Origin: Liquorilactobacillus mali KCTC 3596 = DSM 20444
Lineage (GTDB): Bacteria; Bacillota; Bacilli; Lactobacillales; Lactobacillaceae
Reading direction: 5' to 3'
DNA: 64,000 nucleotides
Assembly (NCBI RefSeq): GCF_000260415.1
Contig: NZ_BACP01000026.1
Span: 124,001-188,000, forward strand
Every line of letters starts with the position of its first letter. The stretch's first letter is position 1. The notes beneath the pieces were generated by a model that worked only from the letters and a program-made list of their open reading frames with translations, was not told the DNA's origin and ran no database searches. This document shows, piece by piece, positions 28,585 to 37,903 of this stretch. A program made the translations under genes and the position numbers.

Positions 28585-28953
28585 TTAAGTAAATAATAAC
28601 GCCAAAATTGCCAAAATTGCAGGCAATCCTTGTGACAAAATAATTTTAGGATTTACAGTTAATGCACCATATATTGCTGCGACAACAACAAAGCCGACAA
28701 AGAGTAACAAGCCATAAAAAATTGCATTATTGGGAAAGATAAATAATATCACAAAAATTCCCACTCCAATAAACCCGTTATATAGTCCTTGATTAGCCAT
28801 GGCTATTTTTGCTTCTTTTTGTCTTAAATATTCCGGTGCTAAATTAAATGCTTTTTGTGCCACTTTACTCTGTACTGCAAACATCTCTAGTATCATTATA
28901 AAAATTGCCTCAACAGCTACGAAAATAACTAAAATATAACTTAAGATACTCAA
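28585..28953 (-). CDS. DUF1304 family membrane protein
   Basis: 122-residue membrane protein with four hydrophobic helices (~5-27, 53-72, 76-97, 103-121) and the conserved central NQGLYNGF motif. Family function is unknown. It lies 18 bases downstream of sepM and probably ends that transcript, since element A with a terminator hairpin follows. Confidence 0.85.
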   Translation of the reverse strand: MSILSYILVIFVAVEAIFIMILEMFAVQSKVAQKAFNLAPEYLRQKEAKIAMANQGLYNGFIGVGIFVILFIFPNNAIFYGLLLFVGFVVVAAIYGALTVNPKIILSQGLPAILAILALLFT

Positions 28954-28971
28954 AAAGGGCCTCCTCTTACG

Positions 28972-30009
28972 TTAATTACTTTCCTTCAAATAAGAAATTG
29001 CATCTGTAATCGTTTTAACAGGAACAACTTTAATACTCAAGTCAAATTTATCAACCGTTTTTTTAGCTTCCAGATAATTTGACATTGCTTGTGGATCAGC
29101 TTTTTTTTCAGCTGCAGAAACTGGATTATCTGGTGCAAAAAATATTTTAGCACCTGCACGATTAGCCGCAACTACCTTTTTGTCAATACCGCCTATGTCG
29201 CCTACCTTACCATCACTTGAAATCGTACCAGTTCCAGCGATGTTGCGTCCCAATTTCAGATTCGTTTTGGACAGCTGTGAATACATTTGAAGTGCTAACA
29301 TCAGTCCAGCAGATGGACCGCCTATCCCATCCATATTGGTTTTTATTTTTGTGGAACTAACAATTCGTGTTCTTTCAGCAAGCGAAATACCAATCCCACT
29401 TCTATTGGTTCCAGCTAATTTAACAGTTTTTCCAGTTGCCCTTCTTTGTTTCCCATTTCTCAGATAGGTAATTTCAATCGGGGCCCCTTTTTTCTGCGAA
29501 CGTACATAATTCATAAACCCAGCAGTGTTTTTAAAACTTTTATTGTTTACAGCAGTAATTGTGTCACCAACTTCAAGTTTATTCTTAAAAGTTGAATTTT
29601 TCAGAACAGACATGACATATATTCCCAAATATTCCTGCCTATATGCCTTATGTGTTAAACGCAAAGACACTGCTTTGGCCTGATTTACCGCATCACTCAT
29701 ATAATACGACTGAATTCTATCAAATTCGGAATTAGTCTCATTTCCAGATATCTCATTCTCTGAAACACGTGACGTATACTTATCCAGATAACTTGCCAAA
29801 TAAAGCACAGGCGTAGCGCGTCCCAAACTAACGTACGTCAACATCAGCTTTCCTTTTGTCTTATCTGATTTTCCACTGACCCTGACATAATCAGCTACAT
29901 TAACAGCTTTTCCAACTGTTTCTAAATAAATCGGCAAAGGAAAGAAACAGATGAAAGCTAAAATAATAATTCCCAAGGATGTTAAAACATAGATTTTTAT
30001 TTTCTTCAT
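28972..30009 (-). CDS. sepM: SepM/YlbL-family PDZ-Lon serine protease
   Basis: Membrane-anchored serine protease. N-terminal helix (~7-27), PDZ domain (~120-200, with GDTITAVNNKSF), then a Lon-type protease domain: GIGGPSAGLML carries the catalytic Ser (~235) and GGIDKKVVAANRAGA the Lys (~280). 345 aa, as in YlbL. In Streptococcus mutans SepM trims the competence peptide CSP outside the cell; a peptide-processing role here is inference. ATG overlaps the coaD stop (ATGA). Confidence 0.92.
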   Translation of the reverse strand: MKKIKIYVLTSLGIIILAFICFFPLPIYLETVGKAVNVADYVRVSGKSDKTKGKLMLTYVSLGRATPVLYLASYLDKYTSRVSENEISGNETNSEFDRIQSYYMSDAVNQAKAVSLRLTHKAYRQEYLGIYVMSVLKNSTFKNKLEVGDTITAVNNKSFKNTAGFMNYVRSQKKGAPIEITYLRNGKQRRATGKTVKLAGTNRSGIGISLAERTRIVSSTKIKTNMDGIGGPSAGLMLALQMYSQLSKTNLKLGRNIAGTGTISSDGKVGDIGGIDKKVVAANRAGAKIFFAPDNPVSAAEKKADPQAMSNYLEAKKTVDKFDLSIKVVPVKTITDAISYLKESN

Positions 30010-30482
30010 ACAAGTTTATCCTTCAGTGCTGCTTGAACATTTGGAGGAACCAATCCATCCAAATTACCATCAAATTTTGCAACCTCTTTAATTAGGCTGG
30101 AAGAAATATGCCCATACTCATTATTGGTGGGTAAAAAAAGTGTTTCTAACGTTGGATTCAATTTCTTATTAATCGCAGCAATGTCTGTTTCATACAAAAA
30201 GTCACGACTACTTCTAAGACCTCTCAAAATTACTTGTGCTTCTAAATCCTTGGCCGCTTGAACAGTTAATACATTCTCACGCGCTTCAGCAGTAACATTA
30301 GCAATGTCCTGAATCTCATTTTTTATCAACGCTACTCTTTCTGCACTTGAAAAAAGTCCAGATTTACTAGTATTAGTCATCACTAACACCACAATTTCGT
30401 CAAATATCAAAGAAGCTCTCTTTATTAAATCAATATGTCCACACGTAATTGGATCAAAGCTTCCAGGAAATATAGCCTTCAT
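30006..30482 (-). CDS. coaD: phosphopantetheine adenylyltransferase
   Basis: Penultimate step of coenzyme A synthesis: 4'-phosphopantetheine + ATP to dephospho-CoA. GSFDPITCGHIDLI holds the T/HxGH nucleotidyltransferase motif and HISSSLIKEVAKF the second ATP-binding motif. 158 aa, normal. Follows rsmD by three bases, as in Bacillus ylbH-ylbI, and is coupled to sepM. Confidence 0.97.
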   Translation of the reverse strand: MKAIFPGSFDPITCGHIDLIKRASLIFDEIVVLVMTNTSKSGLFSSAERVALIKNEIQDIANVTAEARENVLTVQAAKDLEAQVILRGLRSSRDFLYETDIAAINKKLNPTLETLFLPTNNEYGHISSSLIKEVAKFDGNLDGLVPPNVQAALKDKLV

Positions 30483-30485
30483 AAC

Positions 30486-31043
30486 TTATTCACCCCTGTA
30501 TCGGTAAACTATAACTTCTGTAATTCCATAATCGGCTCGTCTGGTTAACTCAAAGTTTGGAATATTATCCGGTAATTGCGCAATTTGATCAGTTTCACAA
30601 ACCACTACCGCATCCTTGTTAAGCAATTGCAGGTCAACAATTTTAGTTAGCAATGACAAGATTTTTTGTTGTTTATAAGGTGGATCTAAAAAAAGATAAT
30701 CTACAGTAATTCCTTCTGCATGCAATTTCGTTAGCACTCTCTCTGCATCATTCTTAAAAACCGTAAATTTTTCTGCTTCCTTGGTAACCGCAATATTTTC
30801 ATTAATCGTTTTAATTGCTTGATACTGACGATCTACCAAATATGCATGCCCAAGTCCTCTTGAAACAGCTTCAATACTTAGTCCACCGCTTCCAGCAAAT
30901 AAATCAAGTCCTACCCCGCCTTCAAAGTATGGCCCGATTATGTTGAACATTGATTCCTTGACCTTATCAGTTGTCGGCCTTGTCTTCATACCAGGTACTG
31001 CCCTTAATCTTCTTCCACCATAATTACCAGCTATAACTCTCAT
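30486..31043 (-). CDS. rsmD: 16S rRNA (guanine966-N2)-methyltransferase RsmD
   Basis: Methylates G966 of 16S rRNA. Begins MRVIAGNYGGRRL, contains RPTTDKVKESMFNI, SAM motif I DLFAGSGGLSIEA and catalytic LDPPY. ATG 31043 (185 aa) is preferred over a more upstream ATG inside ylbG: GAGTGAG precedes it and the family begins here. Confidence 0.96.
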   Translation of the reverse strand: MRVIAGNYGGRRLRAVPGMKTRPTTDKVKESMFNIIGPYFEGGVGLDLFAGSGGLSIEAVSRGLGHAYLVDRQYQAIKTINENIAVTKEAEKFTVFKNDAERVLTKLHAEGITVDYLFLDPPYKQQKILSLLTKIVDLQLLNKDAVVVCETDQIAQLPDNIPNFELTRRADYGITEVIVYRYRGE

Positions 31044-31047
31044 AATC

Positions 31048-31350
31048 TCACTCTTTATTATTCTTATATTTTTCACGGTCTTCATCAGTCAGCTTATACA
31101 TTTTTCCAACAGTATCCGCAAAACTTATTTCAACATCAGGCAAGGGTGAAACCATTACTTTTTTCACATAACGCATTCCTGACAGTTTTTCAACAGTTTC
31201 TGAAACTTTAATTCTATCAGTATATAAGACTACATACTTCATTTTTCTTGAAACATAGTGGATAGTTCCAAATCTACGTAATTGTCTACTATTTTTCAAG
31301 TGATATAAGTAAACTATTACTCCTTGTCGTTCATTCAATTCTAAACTCAT
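31048..31350 (-). CDS. ylbG: YlbG family protein (DUF2129)
   Basis: 100-residue cytoplasmic protein conserved in Bacilli. Visible features are RQGVIVYLYHLKNSRQLRRF, IHYVSRKMKYVVLY and KKVMVSPLPDVE. Function unknown. Overlaps the stop of the gene before it (TAATG) and lies 4 bases before rsmD, matching Bacillus ylbG-ylbH. Confidence 0.92.
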   Translation of the reverse strand: MSLELNERQGVIVYLYHLKNSRQLRRFGTIHYVSRKMKYVVLYTDRIKVSETVEKLSGMRYVKKVMVSPLPDVEISFADTVGKMYKLTDEDREKYKNNKE

Positions 31351-32495
31351 TAGTTCCCACCTTTGTTAATGATTATCACAAGTAAACCTTGATCGTAGGC
31401 AATACCAATCTTCTTAGTCTTCGAGTCGACCAAGCTATACCAAACATCTTGCTGCAATTTCGTATTTTCAAAAAAAGTTGTTGAACTATAGAATGGAAGA
31501 ATGGCATATACTTCAACGTTCTTAGCATTTAAACCAACATCCTGATACAATTTTTTCGAAAAGTCACTCTGATTCAAGCTTAAGAAGCGATTTCGACCGA
31601 CATCACCACTTGTAATATCTTCTAATAAATTGGCGTAACTCGTTTTAAGATAACGTTTCGGATTCTTTTCTAACGAATCAATTATACTTTGAGCACTCTG
31701 CGTCAGCGGGTCACCAACAGGTAGTACTGTATTTGCTAATATTCGTCTTTTAGCATTAATTACCTGCATCAAGTCATAAGGAACCATAATATCCAATTGG
31801 TTCCAATTAGTTTCCCCTTGATACTGTGAAGGAATCGGTGTCCGCGAAACAATCTGATATATATTTTTCTTTAGCAGCATCCCTGTATCCAAGAATTCTA
31901 AAGCCATCACTTTTTTAGAATTAGGCTGTAAATATGGTATTACATAGCTCCCATTTGCAAAACCAATCAATGGATGATTATTCAAGTCATTTTCTGATAA
32001 TTCGAACTGAAAGTTTTCCTCACGATATGAAACTTCAAAATTTGCATATAGAGTTGACAGTTGCAGAAGCTGCTTAAAAGTCATCCCGACCTCTAGTTTT
32101 GAATTGTTATTTGCTATATTACCTACTACGACTATTGAACACACCTTTTGTGTATACTGATCAATTCCAACTTTCAAGTAATTAGACGAATCCAGGTTAT
32201 AGAGTAACCATTTTACATTTATTGCACTATCCATAGTGGCTTCCGGTTGACCAAATTTTTCTTCAAACTTGTTGCTTCCCATTCCAATGTAACTTGCAAA
32301 TCCCTGTGTTTTGATACGCGTGATTTTGGGCGTAGTCAACCGTGAATTTGTTTTTTGTACCTTTTCAGTACTATTTTGCTGTGTATCTTTAGCATTTCTA
32401 TCGCTATAAATCGCACTGCAGTACAAAATAACCAAGGAAAAAAGTAATATTAGTATGAAATTTCTAATCGTTCTCAGAATTAGTTTTATTCTCAT
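31350..32495 (-). CDS. CAP-associated domain protein, degenerate CAP end
   Basis: Membrane-anchored extracytoplasmic protein of 381 aa. Membrane helix ~9-28, Asn/Ser/Thr-rich spacer, then a CAP-associated domain with YIGMGSNKFEEKFGQP and repeated ~70-residue units (also GMTFKQLLQLS). The C-terminal ~120 residues follow a CAP/SCP outline (NRFLSLNQSDFSKKLYQDVG and FFENTKLQQDVW), but the usual CAP His and Glu residues and the GENI motif are missing. It resembles Bacillus YlbC in placement near the ylb genes. Role unknown. Confidence 0.75.
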   Translation of the reverse strand: MRIKLILRTIRNFILILLFSLVILYCSAIYSDRNAKDTQQNSTEKVQKTNSRLTTPKITRIKTQGFASYIGMGSNKFEEKFGQPEATMDSAINVKWLLYNLDSSNYLKVGIDQYTQKVCSIVVVGNIANNNSKLEVGMTFKQLLQLSTLYANFEVSYREENFQFELSENDLNNHPLIGFANGSYVIPYLQPNSKKVMALEFLDTGMLLKKNIYQIVSRTPIPSQYQGETNWNQLDIMVPYDLMQVINAKRRILANTVLPVGDPLTQSAQSIIDSLEKNPKRYLKTSYANLLEDITSGDVGRNRFLSLNQSDFSKKLYQDVGLNAKNVEVYAILPFYSSTTFFENTKLQQDVWYSLVDSKTKKIGIAYDQGLLVIIINKGGN

Positions 32496-32498
32496 CTT

Positions 32499-35400
32499 TT
32501 AGCTTTTTATAGGTTCAATTTCAATCAACAAATCCTGCGTCTCTAAAATATCTCCAGCCTTAACATAAATATGCGTTATTTTACCGTCTGAAGGTGCCTT
32601 AATGGTCGTCTCCATCTTCATTGCTTCAGTCACGATTAATGGATCACCTTTTTTGACAATTTGTCCTTTTGAAACTAGTACACTCAAAACGGAGCCGCTA
32701 AGGGTCGCTCCAATATGCTTTGGATTAGTTGGCTCAGCCTTCAATATTTTTTTGACTTTGCCCTTCTTGCTCTTATCCTTGATCACAATTTGCTGATCCT
32801 GACCGTTTACCACAAAGTATAGGATTCGCTTACCATCTTCATCTGCTTCACCGATTGAAGCTAGCTTAACGATTAAAGTCTGGCCTTTGCCGCGCTCAAT
32901 ATGAACTGTTTCTTCCGTGCGCATTCCTTGATAGAACGTTGTTGTATCAAGTGATGATAAGTCTCCAAAGTTCTCTAGAGCTTTTGCATAATCAACAAAC
33001 ACATCTGGGTACAATAAGTAGCTCAACAACTCTTCTTCAGTAGGTAAATGCTTTAATTTTGTCCTTAGTTCGGTATTCTTCTCTGCAAAATCAATTGGTT
33101 TAGCCAAGCTACCAGGACGAACTGTGATTGGTTTGCGATCCTTTAAGACAATTTTTTGCAATTCTTCTGGGAAACCACCGACAGGTTGTCCTAAATCACC
33201 GGCAAAGAAATTAACAACAGATTCTGGGAAATCCAAGGTCTTCCCTCGTTCAAAAATATTTTTTGAATCTAATTTGTTTTGAATCATAAAAATCGCAAAA
33301 TCGCCAACTACTTTTGAACTTGGCGTTACTTTTACAATATCACCTAGCAAGTCATTGACTTCTTTATAAGTTTTCTTGACTTCCTCAAAATCTCTAATTC
33401 CCAGAGCTTTTGCTTGTTGTTGTAAATTCGAATATTGACCACCAGGCATCTCTGTTTCATAAATATCAGTTTGCGGTGCGGTAATTCCATTCATGAAATC
33501 CTGATAAAAAGGCTTAACACCTAGCCAATAACGATTAATTTTTTCGACATTTTCAATATTCAAGTCAGGTTGTCGCTCATTCCCCGATAACGCATAGTAT
33601 AAACTACTCATGCTTGGTTGACTAGTTGTCCCTGACAGTGCACTCGCAGCAACATCCACAATATCAACCCCTGCGCGCGCAGCTTGTAAATATGTTGCAA
33701 CGCCATTTCCAGTTGTATCATGTGTATGTAGGTGTATTGGAACATTCAGGTCTTCTTTTAATATTGAGATCAATTCATATGCAGCTTGTGGCTTAAGTAA
33801 TCCAGCCATATCCTTGATACCAATTATCTGTGAACCTGCAGAAACTAGATCTTTTGCCAATGTCCGATAATACTGCAAGTCATACTTGTGCTCAGCAGGA
33901 TTCAACACATCGCCAGTGTAACACATCGTTCCTTCAGCTATTTTACCAGTATCACGCACAAATTGGATACTCTTTTCCATTTGTGTTACCCAGTTTAGAC
34001 TATCAAAAATACGGAAAACATCAACACCATCCACTGCACTCTTCTTGATAAAGTGCTGTAAAACATTGTCCGAATAATTCTTGTAGCCAACAGCATTGGA
34101 ACCCCTAAACAACATTTGTAATAAAGTATGTGGCATAGCCTTACGAATCTTTTTCAGTCTCTTCCACGGATCTTCATCCAAGAAGCGATAGGCAACATCA
34201 AAAGTTGCTCCTCCCCAGACTTCCGCGGAAAATACATTAGGTAGTGCATTATCAAATGCCTTAGCAACTGGCAACATATCTTTTGTTCGCATCCTAGTTG
34301 CGAAGAGGCTTTGATGTGCATCTCGCATAGAAGTATCAGTCAACAATAATTTTTTTTGCTGCCTTACCCAATCCATCGCTGCAACTGCACCCTTACTATC
34401 TAGCATACTCTTTGCATTTTCATGTTCCTTAGAAACATGAAAATCATCTACAAGCCGAATTTTAGGAACAAAAATTTTTTCATGTCTTTCTGCACCTGGG
34501 AAACCATTAACAGTAATATCGCCAATATATTTCAATAACTGATTTGGTGTATTCTTAGGATGAGTCAAGTGGAACAATTCTGGAGTTGAATCAATGAATG
34601 TCGTATGTGCCTTTCCAGAAATAAAATCAGGATGATTGATAACATTGCGCATGAAAGGAATATTTGTCTTGATACCCCTAATTCTAAACTCATCGAGTAC
34701 ACGATTCATCTTCAAAACTGCTCCCTTAAATGTCCGTGCTTGAACACAAGCCTTAACCAATAAAGAGTCAAAATAAGGACTAATTACAGCACCCGCATAA
34801 GCATTACCACCATCTAGGCGCACCCCAAAGCCACCTGGTGAACGGTAAGTTTCAATCTTACCTGTATCAGGCATAAAATTATTTTCAGGATCTTCAGTTG
34901 TTACACGACACTGGATAGCATGACCATGAAAATTTAATTTATCTTGTCTTGGAATCTCTAAGTCATCAAATAAATCTGCTCCTGCCGCAATTAAAATCTG
35001 TGACTGAACAATATCGATACCTGTAATCATTTCAGTAATTGTATGTTCAACTTGGACACGCGGATTAACTTCAATAAAATAAAAATCAGTGTCGGTAACC
35101 AAAAATTCAACAGTTCCTGCGTTTTGATAATGAACACTCTTCATCAAAGAAACAGCTGCTGCACAAATTTCTAATCTGCGCTCGTTACTTAGTGAACTTG
35201 GTGCCACTTCGATAACCTTTTGATGTCTTCTCTGAACTGAACAGTCACGTTCAAATAAATGAACAACATTACCGTGTTGATCAGCCAGAATTTGAACTTC
35301 AATATGTTTAGGATTCTTTAAATACTTTTCAATATACAGCTCTTCATCACCGAATGATTGCTTAGCCTCACTCTGCGCTCTGTTAAAACTTTCTTTGATT

Positions 35401-35927
35401 TCTGATTCATTATTGATAATTCTCATTCCACGGCCGCCACCGCCTAACGCAGCTTTAACCATAATAGGATAGCCATGCTGTTTAGTGAATTTTTGAACCT
35501 CTTCCAAGCTATAGACAGGTCCATCACTCCCAGGAATTGTCTGTAACCCAGCATCGTGTGCAGCCTTTTTAGCTTTGACCTTATCTCCAAAAATTGATAG
35601 CTGCTCTTTAGTTGGTCCAATGAAAATTATCCCTGCCTCTTCACATTTTTGTGCAAAAACTTCATTTTCAGCTAGGAAACCATAACCAGGATGAATCGCA
35701 TCTGCCCCAGTTTCTTTTGCAACTCTAATAATATCATCCATATCAAGATAGGCCTCAATCGGTTTTTTACCTTCGCCTATTTGATAAGCTTCGTCTGCTT
35801 TAAATCGATGAACAGAAAATTCATCCTCTTTGGCATATACAGCAACAGTCTTTACCTTAAGTTCTTGGCATGCACGAATTATCCGAATTGCAATTTCGCC
35901 ACGGTTTGCAATTAATATTTTTTTCAT
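32499..35927 (-). CDS. pyc: pyruvate carboxylase
   Basis: Biotin enzyme: pyruvate + bicarbonate + ATP to oxaloacetate, which supplies aspartate and hence the Asd/DapA route. 1142 aa with all parts in order: biotin carboxylase (IANRGEIAIR, KAALGGGGRGMR, FIEVNPRVQVEHT), carboxyltransferase (DTSMRDAHQSLFATR, DMAGLLKP), the allosteric linker, and the C-terminal biotin domain with TEAMKMET (biotin on Lys). ATG 35927 is the family start. It follows ftsW by 71 bases, an ftsW-pyc pairing also found in Bacillus. Confidence 0.97.
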   Translation of the reverse strand: MKKILIANRGEIAIRIIRACQELKVKTVAVYAKEDEFSVHRFKADEAYQIGEGKKPIEAYLDMDDIIRVAKETGADAIHPGYGFLAENEVFAQKCEEAGIIFIGPTKEQLSIFGDKVKAKKAAHDAGLQTIPGSDGPVYSLEEVQKFTKQHGYPIMVKAALGGGGRGMRIINNESEIKESFNRAQSEAKQSFGDEELYIEKYLKNPKHIEVQILADQHGNVVHLFERDCSVQRRHQKVIEVAPSSLSNERRLEICAAAVSLMKSVHYQNAGTVEFLVTDTDFYFIEVNPRVQVEHTITEMITGIDIVQSQILIAAGADLFDDLEIPRQDKLNFHGHAIQCRVTTEDPENNFMPDTGKIETYRSPGGFGVRLDGGNAYAGAVISPYFDSLLVKACVQARTFKGAVLKMNRVLDEFRIRGIKTNIPFMRNVINHPDFISGKAHTTFIDSTPELFHLTHPKNTPNQLLKYIGDITVNGFPGAERHEKIFVPKIRLVDDFHVSKEHENAKSMLDSKGAVAAMDWVRQQKKLLLTDTSMRDAHQSLFATRMRTKDMLPVAKAFDNALPNVFSAEVWGGATFDVAYRFLDEDPWKRLKKIRKAMPHTLLQMLFRGSNAVGYKNYSDNVLQHFIKKSAVDGVDVFRIFDSLNWVTQMEKSIQFVRDTGKIAEGTMCYTGDVLNPAEHKYDLQYYRTLAKDLVSAGSQIIGIKDMAGLLKPQAAYELISILKEDLNVPIHLHTHDTTGNGVATYLQAARAGVDIVDVAASALSGTTSQPSMSSLYYALSGNERQPDLNIENVEKINRYWLGVKPFYQDFMNGITAPQTDIYETEMPGGQYSNLQQQAKALGIRDFEEVKKTYKEVNDLLGDIVKVTPSSKVVGDFAIFMIQNKLDSKNIFERGKTLDFPESVVNFFAGDLGQPVGGFPEELQKIVLKDRKPITVRPGSLAKPIDFAEKNTELRTKLKHLPTEEELLSYLLYPDVFVDYAKALENFGDLSSLDTTTFYQGMRTEETVHIERGKGQTLIVKLASIGEADEDGKRILYFVVNGQDQQIVIKDKSKKGKVKKILKAEPTNPKHIGATLSGSVLSVLVSKGQIVKKGDPLIVTEAMKMETTIKAPSDGKITHIYVKAGDILETQDLLIEIEPIKS

Positions 35928-35998
35928 TAGAATCCCACTTTCTTGAATTGAATAATGAATCTCCCAAATCACAAAAACGCTGATAAGCTATTAATAAA

Positions 35999-37167
35999 TC
36001 AAATCTTTTCTTTTCGATTACGCTTTTGATTAATCGAAATATTTATTACTATTCCTAGTGCAAGTGATAAAACAATCATACTTGAACCCCCATAAGACAC
36101 GAATGGGAAAGTAACACCCGTAATTGGCAACAGTCCATTAACAGCCCCAACATTGAATAAAGTTTCAATTCCCATAAATGTTCCAACACCGTAACAAATC
36201 ATCGTCTCATATGGGCTGTCTGCTCTAATCCCAATTAGAAAAATCCGTAAGATAATCCAAGTAATTAGAAGCAAAACAACCATAACACCAACTGCTCCAA
36301 GTTCCTCACTAATAATTGCTATAATAAAATCTGTATACGGTTCAGGCAAATATCCTCTTTTTTGAACACTATTACCGAGTCCAACCCCAAACAGGCCACC
36401 GTTACTTATCGCATAATATGAGTTGATCAATTGCTGACCAGTTGTCGATGAGACTTTAAAGGGATTATAAAATGCTGTTAATCTACCATACATGTACTCA
36501 AACCTTGTTCCCTTCAAGGGAGCAGGATTCCAGAAACGCAGGAGTTGGACCGCTATAATTATAGCGCCCAGTATTCCTGATAAGCAAAAAAGCGATCTGC
36601 GATAATTTTTTCCTCCAGCAAAGTACATCAACAATACAATGAATGCATTGATTGAAAAACCACCTAAATCAGGTTCCACTAAAACAAGAATTAATAATAT
36701 CAGCACTAATAAAAACGGTTTTCGATTAGGTTTACTGTTCAAAGTATCCATTGAACGTTCACGATTAGAAACAAGTTGTGCCATAAAAAGAACTAGATAC
36801 AACTTACAAAGTTCCGTTGGTTGAAAGCTAAATAATTTCAAATTAATCCAACCATTAGCCCCATTTACTGCAGTGGTAAAAAACTTTGCATATAACAACA
36901 GAACTACCATCACAAAAAAGCCAATTATTATAAAGTTGCGATGAGCTAATTTATACGTTGGAATCATCATTGAAAAAAAATACAAAATAATCCCATCACA
37001 ACGTAAAGTAATTGTTTCATTAGGTACGTATTGGTTGCCGCACCAGCATATGAGAGGTTTATTGAACTGGCAGAATACACCATAACTGCACCAATACAAC
37101 ACAAAATTATGTAAGGTACAAATAAATAAAAATCAAAATACCTCATCTTATCTCTAAATTTTCTCAT
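35999..37167 (-). pseudogene. ftsW: cell division lipid II polymerase FtsW, frame broken at T8
   Basis: SEDS glycosyltransferase of the divisome. The 5' part (37167-36967) encodes RYFDFYLFVPYIILCCIG...MKQLLYVVMGLFCIFF and then stops; the rest continues in the -1 frame from SMMIPTYKLAHRNF to the stop at 35999. The two join without loss if the ribosome or polymerase slips at the eight-T run (36973-36980), or if the true run is nine T. About ten membrane helices result, with conserved FFTTAVNGANGW, FQPTELCKL, EPDLGG and VSYGGSSMI all intact. Because FtsW is normally essential, a sequencing or assembly error or true slippage is likelier than a dead gene. Downstream of ylaN by 12 bases. Confidence 0.8.
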
Positions 37168-37179
37168 GACAATCAGAAA

Positions 37180-37455
37180 CTACTCATCCTCTCCCACTGA
37201 AACATAAATACTTGAAAGCAGATGTTCTAAGTCCTGAATCATTTGCTGAGCTTCATTCATGGTTATCAAACCACAGCGCTCTGCCAAATGAACTTCTTTT
37301 GAAAAACCAAATAGTTGTGTATCTGCGACTTCTTCAAAAGCAGGGCACTGAGACAAGCACAATAAATTTCGCTGTTTGTCTAGTAACACCCGGATTTTCT
37401 CAGAATCAGCTTGCAGAATTTCCAACATCTCTTGTCTTGACACAAATTCCTGCAA
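37180..37455 (-). CDS. ylaN: YlaN family protein (UPF0358)
   Basis: Small helical protein of 91 aa with family features LQADSEKIRVLLDKQRNLLC and LCLSQCPAFEEVADTQLFGF. YlaN proteins have been linked to Fur and iron homeostasis in Bacillus and Staphylococcus; that role is not shown here. Start TTG 37455 with AAAGGGGG about nine bases upstream. First gene after a good promoter, with ftsW next, as in Bacillus. Confidence 0.9.
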   Translation of the reverse strand: MQEFVSRQEMLEILQADSEKIRVLLDKQRNLLCLSQCPAFEEVADTQLFGFSKEVHLAERCGLITMNEAQQMIQDLEHLLSSIYVSVGEDE

Positions 37456-37485
37456 TGTTACTGCCCCCTTTCCAAATATACGGTA

Positions 37486-37514
37486 ATTATAGCATAATAG
37501 ATTTTCTCTTGAAA
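37486..37514 (-). promoter_or_regulatory. sigma-A promoter of ylaN-ftsW
   Basis: Minus strand TTTCAA, 17-nt spacer ending TGC, TATAAT: an extended -10 promoter ~30 bases before the TTG start. Confidence 0.75.
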
Positions 37515-37730
37515 TATACCGTTGAAACTAAGTGTTGAATTAATATTTGGCTTCGTAGTTTATTATGTAACCAAAATTCGGATTTTTCAATCAATTTATA
37601 TCAAAAAGATCATTATTTGCTTCATTTTACGAACTCTATTGTTTTTTTCTTATCATATATAAAATAAAAAGAAACTTTTTCAATTCTTGCAACATTTGTA
37701 ATTAGAATTTTTCACTTTTTATTTAACAAA

Positions 37731-37890
37731 AAACTAGGTCAAAAGTTAACTTTTGACCTAGCCTCTATTTACCCAGATGAGTGCGCTCCATAAATCAAAA
37801 TTCTTTGTCTAACCGAAGCACTCATGGCAAAATACTTGTCATGCCTGTAACTTCAGATTAGTACTCAAATTTACCGACTCATATCGCACT
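37731..37890 (-). repeat. intergenic element ending in a perfect palindrome (copy B)
   Basis: Fills most of the 448-base gap between ylaN and typA, 13 bases after the typA stop. On the minus strand: GAGTCGGTAAATTTGA, TATTTTGCCATGAGTGC, GGTTAGACAAAGAATTTTGA, GCGCACTCATCTGGGTAAATA, then a perfect 28-bp palindrome (CTAGGTCAAAAGTT and its complement, 37734-37761) with a T run. ATGAGTGC and GCACTCAT form a second stem. The remaining ~215 bases (37515-37730) are AT-rich with nothing I can support. Confidence 0.7.
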
Positions 37891-37903
37891 ACTTTTTCTT
37901 TAA

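Noticed and set aside
37515-37730. AT-rich stretch before element B that might hold a small gene or RNA
   Set aside because: No open frame with a ribosome site, no strong promoter pair and no stable hairpin could be seen.
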